In this document: one piece after another, positions 16,489 to 25,758 of the stretch
Numbering within the stretch: the stretch's first letter is position 1
Layout of the letters: every line of letters begins with the position of its first letter
Source of the DNA: a bacterium
Lineage (GTDB): Bacteria; Zhuqueibacterota; QNDG01; JAFGCO01
Direction of reading: 5' to 3'
DNA length: 44,913 nucleotides
Assembly (NCBI GenBank): GCA_016932575.1
Contig: JAFGCO010000050.1
Span: 1 to 44,913 of the forward strand
Notes under the pieces: generated by a model
Databases searched by the model: none
The model's input: only the letters and a program-made list of their open reading frames with translations
Told to the model about the DNA's origin: nothing
Made by a program: the position numbers and the translations under genes

Positions 16489-17172
16489 ATGGAAGGAAAA
16501 AAAGTACTTCTTATGATCTCAAATTCTGTTGTCGGGGACCGTCTCGAGCAGGCATTTTACCGTGCCAGCTATGAGGTGCTCAGGACGGACAACGGAAAAC
16601 AGGCTGTTCATTGGCTTCAGACCAGTACACCTCAGGCTATGATTGTAGACTGGGACATTGCCAATGGTTCAGTTGATGAGATCCGCCGTTTAATCAATGA
16701 TCAATTCCAGAAAACCGCGCTTATTCTTCTTTCTGAGAATCGGCCTCCTGAAGAGCGAATACATGCCCTGGAAGAAGGGGCTGATGACTGTTTAAGCTCT
16801 TATCCGGCTGTGGATGAACTGGTGGCCAAAGTGAACGCGCTGATTCGCAGAATTAATCTGGTGGATCATACACCGCGGAATCTGCAGATCAAAGATATAC
16901 AAATTAATCTGGATACGCATGAAGTGCGAAAAAGCGGTAAACTCATCGATCTTACTTACACGCAGTTCAAGCTGCTTTATCTTTTGGCTTCAAAACGGGA
17001 TTATATTTTTACCCGAAATGAAATTTTGGATAAAGTATGGGGCGAAAACGCCTATGTCACTGACCGCACCGTTGATGTGCACGTAAAACGGCTGAGAGAG
17101 AAGCTGGGCGAAGACCGCCTTCCTTCCCGGTATATTCAGACCATTCACGGATTGGGTTACCGGTTCGCTTAG
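16489..17172 (+). CDS. OmpR/PhoB-type DNA-binding regulator, degenerate receiver
   Basis: 227 residues. Residues 130-227 are a winged-helix output domain with the family landmarks LTYTQFKLLYLLASKRDYIFTR, VWGENAYVTDRTVDVHVKRLREKLG and IQTIHGLGYRFA. The N-terminal receiver keeps D54 in MIVDWDIANGS, but the acidic pair is replaced by S11-N12 and the conserved Lys by Ser in DCLSSYPA, so phosphorylation is doubtful. Such atypical regulators usually bind DNA without a kinase or respond to a ligand or partner. It sits directly before the sugar-transferase gene (117 bp gap) and is the best candidate regulator of the polysaccharide cluster. AAAGGA precedes the start. Confidence 0.9.
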   Translation: MEGKKVLLMISNSVVGDRLEQAFYRASYEVLRTDNGKQAVHWLQTSTPQAMIVDWDIANGSVDEIRRLINDQFQKTALILLSENRPPEERIHALEEGADDCLSSYPAVDELVAKVNALIRRINLVDHTPRNLQIKDIQINLDTHEVRKSGKLIDLTYTQFKLLYLLASKRDYIFTRNEILDKVWGENAYVTDRTVDVHVKRLREKLGEDRLPSRYIQTIHGLGYRFA

Positions 17173-17289
17173 TACTGGTCAGCTTGAAAATATCCGGAAT
17201 AATGTCACTGAAGAGATCGTTGATATTTAAAGACGATACTCTTTAAACACATAAAATATACACTGTTACAAGTGAATGAATAAAAACCA

Positions 17290-18051
17290 ATGAATCGAAG
17301 AATATTTAAAGGCATGACAGGTCAGATCGAAGATGGAATTACTGCTTCATTTTCCGAATTTTCGTTTTCACCATCAGTGCGTGTAAGAAATAGTCGAAGC
17401 GACAGGTGGATTATATTTATCCAGCAAATTTTAAAACGTACTATTGATATATTCTTATCCCTTGTTTTTATTTTGATTAGCCTGCCATTAATGATTTTAA
17501 TTTCTGTTGCGATAAAATTGACTTCCAAAGGCCCGATATTTTTTACCCAGAAAAGAGTGGGATATCAGGGCAATCAATTTAAAATCATTAAATTCCGGAC
17601 GATGCGTCCTGAAAATAAACAGGAAGAGCACCACGAATATATTCAAAATCTGTTGAAAGAGGATTATCATCTCGATCAGAACAAGGTTATTACCGATTAT
17701 TTTGATTATATTGACCGGAGAACCACAAAAATTGGAAATTTTCTACGTGCAACCAGTCTGGATGAATTACCCCAGTTGCTTAATATATTGCTTGGGAATA
17801 TGAGTCTGGTTGGACCTCGGCCGCATCCGGTTTATGAAGTTAAAGAATACAAAGACTGGTATAAAAGACGTTTGCATGTCAAGCCGGGATTAACCGGATG
17901 GTCCAAATTGAATTTACGGTTAACTCCTCAAAATTATGAAGAATCTATACTGTATGACCTTTGGTATGTTGATAACTGGTCGAACCGACTGGACATTAAG
18001 ATATTATTAATGACGGTGCCGTTCGTGCTTTCAATGAAAGATGCCCATTGA
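17290..18051 (+). CDS. initiating sugar-1-phosphate transferase
   Basis: 253 residues, a bacterial sugar transferase (PF02397 type). It moves a sugar-1-phosphate from a nucleotide sugar to undecaprenyl phosphate and so starts the repeat unit. Residues 50-75 ([25 protein letters not shown]) are the membrane anchor, followed by [25 protein letters not shown] and [23 protein letters not shown], the two catalytic signatures. It lacks the long multi-helix N-terminus of WbaP/WcaJ enzymes and so resembles the short PglC-like class, with about 40 extra residues at the front. The next gene begins only 16 bp later. No good Shine-Dalgarno. Confidence 0.9.
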   Translation: MNRRIFKGMTGQIEDGITASFSEFSFSPSVRVRNSRSDRWIIFIQQILKRTIDIFLSLVFILISLPLMILISVAIKLTSKGPIFFTQKRVGYQGNQFKIIKFRTMRPENKQEEHHEYIQNLLKEDYHLDQNKVITDYFDYIDRRTTKIGNFLRATSLDELPQLLNILLGNMSLVGPRPHPVYEVKEYKDWYKRRLHVKPGLTGWSKLNLRLTPQNYEESILYDLWYVDNWSNRLDIKILLMTVPFVLSMKDAH

Positions 18052-18067
18052 TAAGGAGAAATATGCT

Positions 18068-19093
18068 ATGCGTTTTCGAGGCCTGAAAGTGTTGGTCACC
18101 GGAGGAGCCGGATTCGTCGGGAGCAATTTGGTAAATCGGCTTGTTGAGGAAGGTGCGAAAGTCACAGTGCTTGATGATCTGTTTACCGGACGCCGTGAAA
18201 ATATTATGTATCTGGATGATATCAAATTTATTGAAGGATCGGTAACTGATTACGACCTGCTTGAAAAAATTATATCAGGCAAGCATATTGTATTCAATCT
18301 GGCTGTTAGGAATATTATTGTTTCGGTAAAATCTCCACGTCTCGATTTTAAAGTCAATACAGAGGGAACATTCAATGTATTACAGGCTGCAAAAGATCAC
18401 CGTGTGGACCGTGTGGTTTATACATCTTCAGCTTCTGTTTATGGAAATCCGCGTTATCTGCCTATCAATGAGGATGACGGTATCAGCCCCCTGAATCCAT
18501 ATGCTGCCAGTAAACTCAGTGGAGAAAATTATTGTTTTGCTTTTTATGAATCATACCGGCTTCCCGTGACTATTTTAAGATATTCAAATGTTTATGGCGT
18601 GAATCAATCGCCTTTGAATCCATATTGCGGAGTGGTTTCAAAGTTTTTTGAAAGCGTCATGAAAGAAGAACCGATGCATATTCACGGAGATGGTGAACAA
18701 ACCCGTGATTTTACTTATGTGGATGATGTGGTTGAAGCCACACTTCTGGCTGCATTGAATCCCCGAACAGAAGGGGAAGTATTCAATGTGGGCACCGGTA
18801 AAGAAACCAGTGTTGTGGATCTTGCTGAACGTATTCTTGGTTTATCTGACTGCCCGACTCGACCGGTGTATATAGACCGTCGCGATATTGACAATATTCG
18901 AAGACGCGTACTGAATATTGAGAAGAGCCGCCGGGTTTTACGCTGGATTCCTCAGGTTACTTTGAATTCTGGACTGAAAAAAACCTATCTCTGGCTGCTC
19001 GAAAATGAAGAACAGTGTCCATCATGCCGTCCGACTCAAGACCGCCGCAAACGTATGAAATCGCTTGCGAATGCAACAGGAAGCCAACAATAA
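18068..19093 (+). CDS. NAD-dependent sugar-nucleotide epimerase/dehydratase
   Basis: 341 residues of the extended short-chain dehydrogenase family. TGGAGFVGSN (11-20) is the NAD-binding loop; TSSASVYGN and Y145-xxx-K149 in NPYAASKLSGENYC are the catalytic elements; YSNVYG, GDGEQTRDFTYVDDV and FNVGTG follow as expected. It should prepare a nucleotide sugar, for example as a UDP-glucose or UDP-GlcNAc 4-epimerase or similar; the exact substrate cannot be read. I chose ATG 18068 (AAGGAG upstream) over the in-frame ATG 18041 inside the previous gene. The last 30 residues, with CPSCRPTQDRRKR, are an unusual basic tail. Confidence 0.9.
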   Translation: MRFRGLKVLVTGGAGFVGSNLVNRLVEEGAKVTVLDDLFTGRRENIMYLDDIKFIEGSVTDYDLLEKIISGKHIVFNLAVRNIIVSVKSPRLDFKVNTEGTFNVLQAAKDHRVDRVVYTSSASVYGNPRYLPINEDDGISPLNPYAASKLSGENYCFAFYESYRLPVTILRYSNVYGVNQSPLNPYCGVVSKFFESVMKEEPMHIHGDGEQTRDFTYVDDVVEATLLAALNPRTEGEVFNVGTGKETSVVDLAERILGLSDCPTRPVYIDRRDIDNIRRRVLNIEKSRRVLRWIPQVTLNSGLKKTYLWLLENEEQCPSCRPTQDRRKRMKSLANATGSQQ

Positions 19094-19171
19094 ATAGAAT
19101 TGAAAAATTATATTACATGCATATTTTTCAATAGATTCTGAAAATCCAATCAATAACATTTGTTTGATTCT

Positions 19172-20461
19172 ATGAATGCTCTTGCTCTTATTCGAGAAAG
19201 GTTTCGAGCGCGCTCACTGAAATATTCCATAATTCGCTTTTACAACCTTTTTATGCGATATGGAATGACACCTTTACCCTTTGCTGTTAACCTTGAAAAT
19301 TTCGTACGGTTTTTATTCGCTCGAGATATCAATCCAACATTTCCGGTTACAGCCATCACTGTGCACCGTCATCCAAATCTTTTCAGGCGCCTTCAAGATC
19401 AGGGTGTGGAATTTGCAATTCATGGGTACAGACATATTGATTATACACAATTAACACCAACTGAAATGGAAAGTCATCTTGAAAGGGCGATTCAAATATT
19501 CAAAGACAACCATATTGACTATCATGGATTTCGTTTTCCGTTTTTGCGACGGACACCGGAATGCGTGATGCGTCTGTCGAAATACGATTTTATCTGGGAC
19601 AGCAGCGAAGTGGTCTCATGGCCGCTTCCAGAAAACATCCCGTTAACGGATTTGCGCCGGAACGATTATCAGCAAATTTTGAATACATATCAGGTTCGGG
19701 AAAGTCGAAACACATTTTCTTATCCCTGGAAAAATTCAGGGCTCATTGAAATTCCGGTTTCTGTTCCGGACGATGATATCTTGTCGGAGAGATTGGGTCT
19801 GAATGCCCATTGGATCGCCAAAGCCTGGATACAGATATTGCAGAAGACTCATAAACGCGGAGATCTGTTCGTTCTTCAGCTTCATCCAGAGCGTTTCGCT
19901 ATGTGCCGTTCCGCTTTGGCGGGGCTTTTAAATTCCGCGATGAAAATGAATAATGTCTGGATTGCAGCATTACATGAGATTGCACAGTGGTGGAAAACAC
20001 GTATTGCCACCACCTGTGAGGTGATTGCCAGCTCTTCAGGTCAATGGATGGTTCATGGGTCAGAACTCACGGATTCGCGCATTCAATTAGGCCTATGTTA
20101 TTTCGAAAATCATCAACAAACATGGAAGGTTCTGCAAGCTCTGCCTGCCAGAGTGAAAGCAAAAGACAAACCTGTTATCGGTATTGATCCGCCAATTCGA
20201 AAGGAAATGATTGACTTTTTAAAACAGGAAGGCTATCTTTTTGAAGAAGCGCGCAATGATCAAATGTATGCGGTTAAAATTAAGGGCGACTATTGTTTTG
20301 AAAAAGCGAAAAATGAGTGTATTCGGAAGATACAATCATCATCAAAACCCTTGTTAAAACTGGCCTTGTGGCCTGATTTTTATCAGAGTGCTCTGTCGAT
20401 AACCGGGGATATTGACGGGGTGGATATTTGGGATTACTGGATGCGATTTTATGGAACGTGA
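19172..20461 (+). CDS. polysaccharide deacetylase-like protein
   Basis: About 429 residues without a signal peptide. A NodB-like barrel spans about 30-270. ITVHRHPNLFRRLQDQGVEFAIHGYRHIDYTQL carries the H-G-x-R-H metal site, FRFPFLRRTPECV is the substrate-side Arg-Pro motif, and LQLHPERF supplies the final His. The usual first motif (TFDDG) is replaced by TAITVHRH, so the metal/base set may be incomplete and activity is uncertain. The remaining 150 residues are an unassigned C-terminal domain with a basic stretch. It overlaps the next gene by 11 bp. Expected role: removal of N- or O-acetyl groups from glycan intermediates on the cytoplasmic side. Confidence 0.75.
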   Translation: MNALALIRERFRARSLKYSIIRFYNLFMRYGMTPLPFAVNLENFVRFLFARDINPTFPVTAITVHRHPNLFRRLQDQGVEFAIHGYRHIDYTQLTPTEMESHLERAIQIFKDNHIDYHGFRFPFLRRTPECVMRLSKYDFIWDSSEVVSWPLPENIPLTDLRRNDYQQILNTYQVRESRNTFSYPWKNSGLIEIPVSVPDDDILSERLGLNAHWIAKAWIQILQKTHKRGDLFVLQLHPERFAMCRSALAGLLNSAMKMNNVWIAALHEIAQWWKTRIATTCEVIASSSGQWMVHGSELTDSRIQLGLCYFENHQQTWKVLQALPARVKAKDKPVIGIDPPIRKEMIDFLKQEGYLFEEARNDQMYAVKIKGDYCFEKAKNECIRKIQSSSKPLLKLALWPDFYQSALSITGDIDGVDIWDYWMRFYGT

Positions 20462-22724
20462 TATTCGAAATAATCAATGGTCAGATTTAATCCGGCCTTT
20501 CCGCAGAAATCTGTGGCTGATCATCATTCCGTTTGTAAGTATTGTCGGCACGGTTGCCTTGCTGACATGGATGGCACAACCCATTTATGAATCCAAGGCA
20601 GCTGTCTATATTGGCAGCGGCGATCAACTGCTGTTTGATGCAGGCCAGGTGGCCGCCCAGCGGTACATGGTCAAGAATCAAATACCAATTTTAAAAAGCC
20701 GGAGGCTGGCAGCTGATGTGATCCGGCGATTTCAAAATTCAGCCTGCCGGGATTCACTTTATATTCTGCGCATTCGTCAACTGCCCTCCAGGTATCCTTT
20801 TTTTCATAAATTGATTCGCATTTTCAATTCGAATGAATCGGAGGCAGAGCCTCCTACATTTATTGAGCTCGTAGAAGCATTTCGGGATGCGACATTCATT
20901 TCGGAACAATTGGAAACAAATGTCATTATTCTTCTTGCCAGGTCGCCTTCTCCGACTGAAGCGGTTTATATGGTCAATACATGGGTCGACGCCTATTTGA
21001 ACTACGATCAGCTTTTAAGTCAGGGAGATGCCTCAGAAAACAAACGCTTTCTTGAATCAAAACTTAGAGATGTGGAAAAGGATTTAAAGGAATCTGAAAC
21101 CCGGTTAATGGCGTTTCAGAAACGTGAACAGGTGGTTTCGCTAAACAGCGAAACAGAGCAACTGGTTGCACAGCTTGCCAATTTTGAAACCCAATATAAT
21201 CAGGCGCATACAGATCTGGAATCCATAGAGAATCAGCTTGTCTATCTTAAAGATCAGCTGGATGACAGCCGGCGAAATTTTGTTAATGATATATTAAAAA
21301 TGTCGAGCCCTGTGCTTCAGCAATTACAGACACAAATGGCTGAGCTGGTGACTGAAAAGGCTGCATACGAGGCACAGTTAATTGGTGCCGGTCTGGATCC
21401 TGAACAAGACGGACGATTGGCTCAGATGGAAAGCCGGCTCAACGGGATTCGCGAGAAAATCATTGAAGAAACGTCAAATTATATGAAATCAACCCGGAAA
21501 AGTGTCGATCCTGTGGAACATTCAGAGACACTCGTTACTCAGATTCTTCAGATGGAGACTCAGCAGCAATCATTGAAGGCTAAAGAGCAAGCACTGAAAA
21601 AAGTGGTCGATGAATATACAGAGAAACTCACTCGCCTGCCGGAAAAAAGTCTGCGTTTGGCGCAGCTGGAACGAAATGTTCAGGTGAATCGCGAAATCTA
21701 TACAATGCTTCGTCAGAAATTTGAAGAAGCGAAGATTAAAGCCACAGGGCTTGGAGGCAATATTGTTGTTTTGGATCGTGGGCAGCCGCCTCTTCATCCC
21801 GTTTATCCCAGAAAAAAGATGAATTTGGCTTTGGCGGTCATGCTCGGGTTGATTCTGGGTGTTGGGCTGGCTTTTGCTCGTGATTATTTTGAAGATTATC
21901 TGTGGCGGTCTGAGGACGTGGAATCAATGCAACTGAAAGTCATTGGTGCTATTCCCGTGTTAAGTGAGAAAATAAAATCTAAAAAATCAAAGTCCCATAA
22001 AATGAAACATAAGCTTGAGCGGGTAAAGGCCATTTCGCCTTATTTGATCACCAGAAAAAGCTCGCAGTCTGTGCTTCCGGAAGCCTATCGGGTCATTCGA
22101 ACCTTCATTCATTATAAGATGCAAAATGAAAAAGTGAATACACTCCTCGTGACAAGTCCGGGTCCAGGTGAGGGTAAATCGACAACAGCAGCGAATATTG
22201 CCATTGCCTCTGCTCAAAAAGGGATTCAGACATTGCTTGTCGATTGTGATTTACGAAAACCTGTACAGGATATGTTGTTGAATGGAATCAGCCGCCCGGA
22301 AGGTTTGGTATCCTACCTAAGCGGAGAAATGGACTGGAAAGATATTATCCGTGAAACTCCTGTCCGCAGATTGGATATTATGGCGGCGGGGACACCTGCA
22401 AAACATGCTTCTGAAATGTTGAGCTCAAAACGGATGCACCGTTTTATTATAGAGACATCAAAAGCCTATCGAATCGTTATTTTTGATTGCCCTCCGGTAT
22501 TGCCGGTGACAGATGCGGTTGTTTTATCTGAGCATGTGAAAGGTGTTGTCCTTACTTTGAAAATAGGCAAAACAACACGCCATGGAACAAAGCTGGCCTT
22601 AAATCGTCTTTATGGCGTTCAGGCGCCGGTTTGGGGAGCAATTCTGACAGGCGTATCTGAAGATGCGCATTATGGCTATGAAGCATATTATGATTCATAT
22701 GATGAAAATGTAATGAAGGGATAA
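20451..22724 (+). CDS. Wzz chain-length protein fused to BY-kinase
   Basis: 757 residues. The Wzz-type N-terminus has a membrane helix (about 20-42), a periplasmic coiled-coil region (about 190-440) and a second helix at about 460-485 (LALAVMLGLILGVGLAFA), preceded by the GQPPLHPVYPRKK motif. The C-terminal cytoplasmic domain is a bacterial tyrosine kinase: Walker A SPGPGEGKSTT near 568, Walker A' LLVDCDLRKP, Walker B IVIFDCPPVLPVTD. It ends with a tyrosine cluster (HYGYEAYYDSYDEN) that is normally autophosphorylated to set the oligomeric state and polymer length. ATG 20451 overlaps the previous stop. The gene sits between the deacetylase and the first glycosyltransferase. Confidence 0.93.
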   Translation: MERDIRNNQWSDLIRPFRRNLWLIIIPFVSIVGTVALLTWMAQPIYESKAAVYIGSGDQLLFDAGQVAAQRYMVKNQIPILKSRRLAADVIRRFQNSACRDSLYILRIRQLPSRYPFFHKLIRIFNSNESEAEPPTFIELVEAFRDATFISEQLETNVIILLARSPSPTEAVYMVNTWVDAYLNYDQLLSQGDASENKRFLESKLRDVEKDLKESETRLMAFQKREQVVSLNSETEQLVAQLANFETQYNQAHTDLESIENQLVYLKDQLDDSRRNFVNDILKMSSPVLQQLQTQMAELVTEKAAYEAQLIGAGLDPEQDGRLAQMESRLNGIREKIIEETSNYMKSTRKSVDPVEHSETLVTQILQMETQQQSLKAKEQALKKVVDEYTEKLTRLPEKSLRLAQLERNVQVNREIYTMLRQKFEEAKIKATGLGGNIVVLDRGQPPLHPVYPRKKMNLALAVMLGLILGVGLAFARDYFEDYLWRSEDVESMQLKVIGAIPVLSEKIKSKKSKSHKMKHKLERVKAISPYLITRKSSQSVLPEAYRVIRTFIHYKMQNEKVNTLLVTSPGPGEGKSTTAANIAIASAQKGIQTLLVDCDLRKPVQDMLLNGISRPEGLVSYLSGEMDWKDIIRETPVRRLDIMAAGTPAKHASEMLSSKRMHRFIIETSKAYRIVIFDCPPVLPVTDAVVLSEHVKGVVLTLKIGKTTRHGTKLALNRLYGVQAPVWGAILTGVSEDAHYGYEAYYDSYDENVMKG

Positions 22725-22826
22725 CCAAAATATATTGCCTTTGTTCTTTATCCTATGCACCTCGCCTCCGCTGTTGTGGAGTGTTTGTTAATATTTTCCC
22801 TGCGAACGCTTCAGGAACATGATGAT

Positions 22827-24014
22827 ATGCGGTTATGTATGGTGGGTTATACCCAGTTTGAAAGTGACGGCCGTTTACACCGATATGCGACCTCGCTTCT
22901 GTCGCAGGGACATTCTGTGGATGTCGTTGGTCTGGGCGAGTCTGTTCAAAAATCACCTGTCAATATTGCTGGTGTCAATGTATACCGCATTCATCGCCGT
23001 GATTTTCAGGAATCAGGACCGTTGTCTTATCTTAAACACTTAACGATATTTTTCTGGAAATCCTTTATTATTACAACAAGGCTGCATATTCAAAAAAAAT
23101 ATCACGTCATCCATTTTCATAATATTCCGGACTTTGGGATATTTTGTACGATTTTAACCAAATTTTTAGGTGCAAAAATTATTCTGGATGTTCATGATCT
23201 TGTACCGGAATTTTATATGCGCAAGTTTCATGTTTCAGAGAGTCACCTGATTATTGTATTATTGAAATTCATCGAAAAATTGAGCTGCCGGTATGCAAAT
23301 CATGTCATAACCGTAACAGAATTGTGGCGGGAAAAATTAATTCAACGCTCAGTAAACAGTCGGCACTGTTCCGTAATTATGAATCTGCCGATTCATGCAA
23401 TTTTTAAAAAACAACCTTTCAATTCCTATAAAACCGGTAATTTTTTTTATCTGACCTATCATGGCAATCTGGCGGAACAAACCGGCGTTGATTTGTTAAT
23501 TCGTGCCGTCAGAAAATTAACAGGCCGTATTCCCAATATTCGGCTCCAGATCATTGGCGGCGGGCGGGAAGAGACGGAATATCGTCAATTGACAGATACG
23601 CTTGAGCTTAACGAACAGATTATTTTCAAGAATAATGTTCCTGTTATTCAATTGACAGATGCTGTAAAACATGCCCACATAGCAGTAGATCCCAAACGAC
23701 CGGGAGTGTATGCAGGTGAGACGCTTAGTGTCAAGGCAATGGAATATCTTGCATTGGGTATTCCGCTTGTGGTTGCAGAAACCGAAGCGGCGTCCTATTA
23801 TTTTCCAAGAAAGTCGGTTCGGTTTTTTAAACCCGGAAATGCGGATTCTTTGGCAAGCGCCATTTTAGATTTATACTTGCATCCCGATAAAAGAAGGAAG
23901 CTGTATAAGCATTCAGATGATTTTAACCGAAAGTACAATTGGGAAGACGAGAAACAGACTTATTTTTCTATATTATCAAAATTAACGGGTCTGGAAGCCA
24001 ATCCGGAGAAATGA
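22827..24014 (+). CDS. glycosyltransferase family 4
   Basis: 395 residues with a GT-B fold. The N-terminal half begins MRLCMVGYTQFESDGRLHRYATSLLSQGHSVDVVGL and includes HFHNIPDFG and LDVHDLVPEFY. The C-terminal donor domain has the typical GNLAEQTGVDLLIRAV, IRLQIIGGG and the ExxxxxxxE region KAMEYLALGIPLVVAETEA. It is a retaining transferase that builds the repeat unit. I chose ATG 22827, which has CAGGAA upstream and fits family N-termini, over an in-frame ATG at 22755 that adds unconserved sequence. Donor and acceptor unknown. Confidence 0.88.
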   Translation: MRLCMVGYTQFESDGRLHRYATSLLSQGHSVDVVGLGESVQKSPVNIAGVNVYRIHRRDFQESGPLSYLKHLTIFFWKSFIITTRLHIQKKYHVIHFHNIPDFGIFCTILTKFLGAKIILDVHDLVPEFYMRKFHVSESHLIIVLLKFIEKLSCRYANHVITVTELWREKLIQRSVNSRHCSVIMNLPIHAIFKKQPFNSYKTGNFFYLTYHGNLAEQTGVDLLIRAVRKLTGRIPNIRLQIIGGGREETEYRQLTDTLELNEQIIFKNNVPVIQLTDAVKHAHIAVDPKRPGVYAGETLSVKAMEYLALGIPLVVAETEAASYYFPRKSVRFFKPGNADSLASAILDLYLHPDKRRKLYKHSDDFNRKYNWEDEKQTYFSILSKLTGLEANPEK

Positions 24015-24219
24015 AGTCTGTCTACCCGATTGTAAGATTCTCTAAAGCAATTGGCCCTTGAAAAAGACTGGTGACCAGGTACCCTGATTCACCAAAAGAG
24101 GATAACCGAGTTAAACACGCAACGAACAATCCAGAAACTCACTTTTATGGGTAACTATTTCAATCCATCCCCTCTGGCGGATGTAACGGAGGTTGCTCTG
24201 AATTGCCTGTAATGAATCT

Positions 24220-25758
24220 TTGGTTTTTTCAGAATATAACCCGGATATAGAGATATTGATCAATAAGCTCGGCTTTAAAAAAATTGTATTTCTTACAGTG
24301 ATGGGCACCGGCTCGGGTGTCATTCTATTTCAGTCGATGAGTCTGGATGCACCATTTATGGGATCTCTGGCTGTGCTCTGTGTCCTTTTACTGCCGTTTT
24401 TATTGATATGGCCCGTACTGGCAAGAGACGTCCTGGTAGCTGTGCTGACACTGACCCTGCCCTTTAATATTGATCAAACTTTCAACCTTCATCCAAATCA
24501 TATCGGTGGTGCGAAAGGCTATGTGATTTCTATCAGCGGCATTGCAATTGTCATGCTTTATCTGCTTTACTTAATCGAAATATATCGAAACCGGGAAAAA
24601 CATATAAAATGGTTTCCTGTTTCAACATTCCCTTTGCTGGGACTGCTTCTGATGTGTATTTTGTCCCTGGCCAACGCTCCGGATCGTCTCCTGGGTTTTT
24701 ATGAAATTCTGGAGATTTTGAAAATGGCCTGTATTCTTTTATACATCGCCAATTATATACAAGATCAGAAACGATTTCAGTTTGTGGTCACATTACTGGT
24801 CGCTGGTCTTTTTTTAGAGAGCACTGTTGCGATCCTGCAGCGTCTGACGGGGACGACATTAAATTTACGAATTTTCGGAAGCTCAGCCGCCGCTTCCATG
24901 CAGCAAATCGAAGGTGATACTGTGTTTCGGGTGGGTGGTACATTGGGAGGGCCCAACGCACTGGCCTGGTATCTCGATTTTTTGCTGCCCCTGGGTTTTG
25001 CGTTGCTTTTTTATCATATGAGAACCCTGTTTCGGATGATATTGATTGTTGTGCTTGTTTTAGGTGCCGCATCTTTGATTATCACGCTTTCACGCGGAGG
25101 ATGGCTGGGCTTTATTGTTGGCATTATTTTTATTGCCCTGTTTCATGTTCACCGCTTAACTTTACTAAAACGAATTTATCTGGCACTATTTTTAATATTA
25201 TTGATGTTAACTGGCAGTATTGTACTGCTGAAAACCGAAAATCCTGTCCGGACGCGTCTAATATCGGATGATATGGGTTCTGTCAATGTACGGATTCCGT
25301 TGATGAAAGTGGCTTATAATATGATCAAGGAGAATCCTTTCATAGGTCATGGAATTAATAATTATGCATTGGTCCACCATCAATTTGACGACACACCGGA
25401 ACAGGTGACCATGCATTTCCCTTATCCGGTCCATAATATTTACCTGCAGCTGACAGCCGAAGTCGGATTGCCGGGTCTTTTGTTTTTATTATTTTTTATT
25501 GTGCATCTTTATTATCGATTCATTAAAGCAATTCCTGATGCCGGTGAACTGGACCGGTCCGTTTTTATCGGAATGACCGGTGCTTTGACAGCTGGTTTGA
25601 TTCAGGGGATGGTTGAAAACAGCACGATCGGTCAATATCACCTGCTTCCTTTCTGGTTTTTATGCGGTGTGGCTGTCGGCCGCCAGGATCTTTATAATCG
25701 TCAAAGGGTATCGGACCATCCAAAGAACCAATCAAACGGGAATTTTAAATCAACATGA
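24220..25758 (+). CDS. O-antigen ligase/polymerase-like membrane protein
   Basis: About 512 residues with 10-12 predicted membrane helices. The O-antigen ligase family signature is present: SLIITLSRGGWLGFIVGIIF, then a large periplasmic loop with NPFIGHGINNYALVHH, and the motif FPYPVHNIYLQLTAEVGLPGLL. In an exopolysaccharide locus with a flippase and Wzz it is best read as the Wzy polymerase, but a WaaL-type ligase is possible. The start is uncertain: TTG 24220 has no good ribosome site, and ATG 24301 within the first helix is the next candidate. The 205 bp before it have no gene. It overlaps the flippase by 4 bp. Confidence 0.85.
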   Translation: MVFSEYNPDIEILINKLGFKKIVFLTVMGTGSGVILFQSMSLDAPFMGSLAVLCVLLLPFLLIWPVLARDVLVAVLTLTLPFNIDQTFNLHPNHIGGAKGYVISISGIAIVMLYLLYLIEIYRNREKHIKWFPVSTFPLLGLLLMCILSLANAPDRLLGFYEILEILKMACILLYIANYIQDQKRFQFVVTLLVAGLFLESTVAILQRLTGTTLNLRIFGSSAAASMQQIEGDTVFRVGGTLGGPNALAWYLDFLLPLGFALLFYHMRTLFRMILIVVLVLGAASLIITLSRGGWLGFIVGIIFIALFHVHRLTLLKRIYLALFLILLMLTGSIVLLKTENPVRTRLISDDMGSVNVRIPLMKVAYNMIKENPFIGHGINNYALVHHQFDDTPEQVTMHFPYPVHNIYLQLTAEVGLPGLLFLLFFIVHLYYRFIKAIPDAGELDRSVFIGMTGALTAGLIQGMVENSTIGQYHLLPFWFLCGVAVGRQDLYNRQRVSDHPKNQSNGNFKST

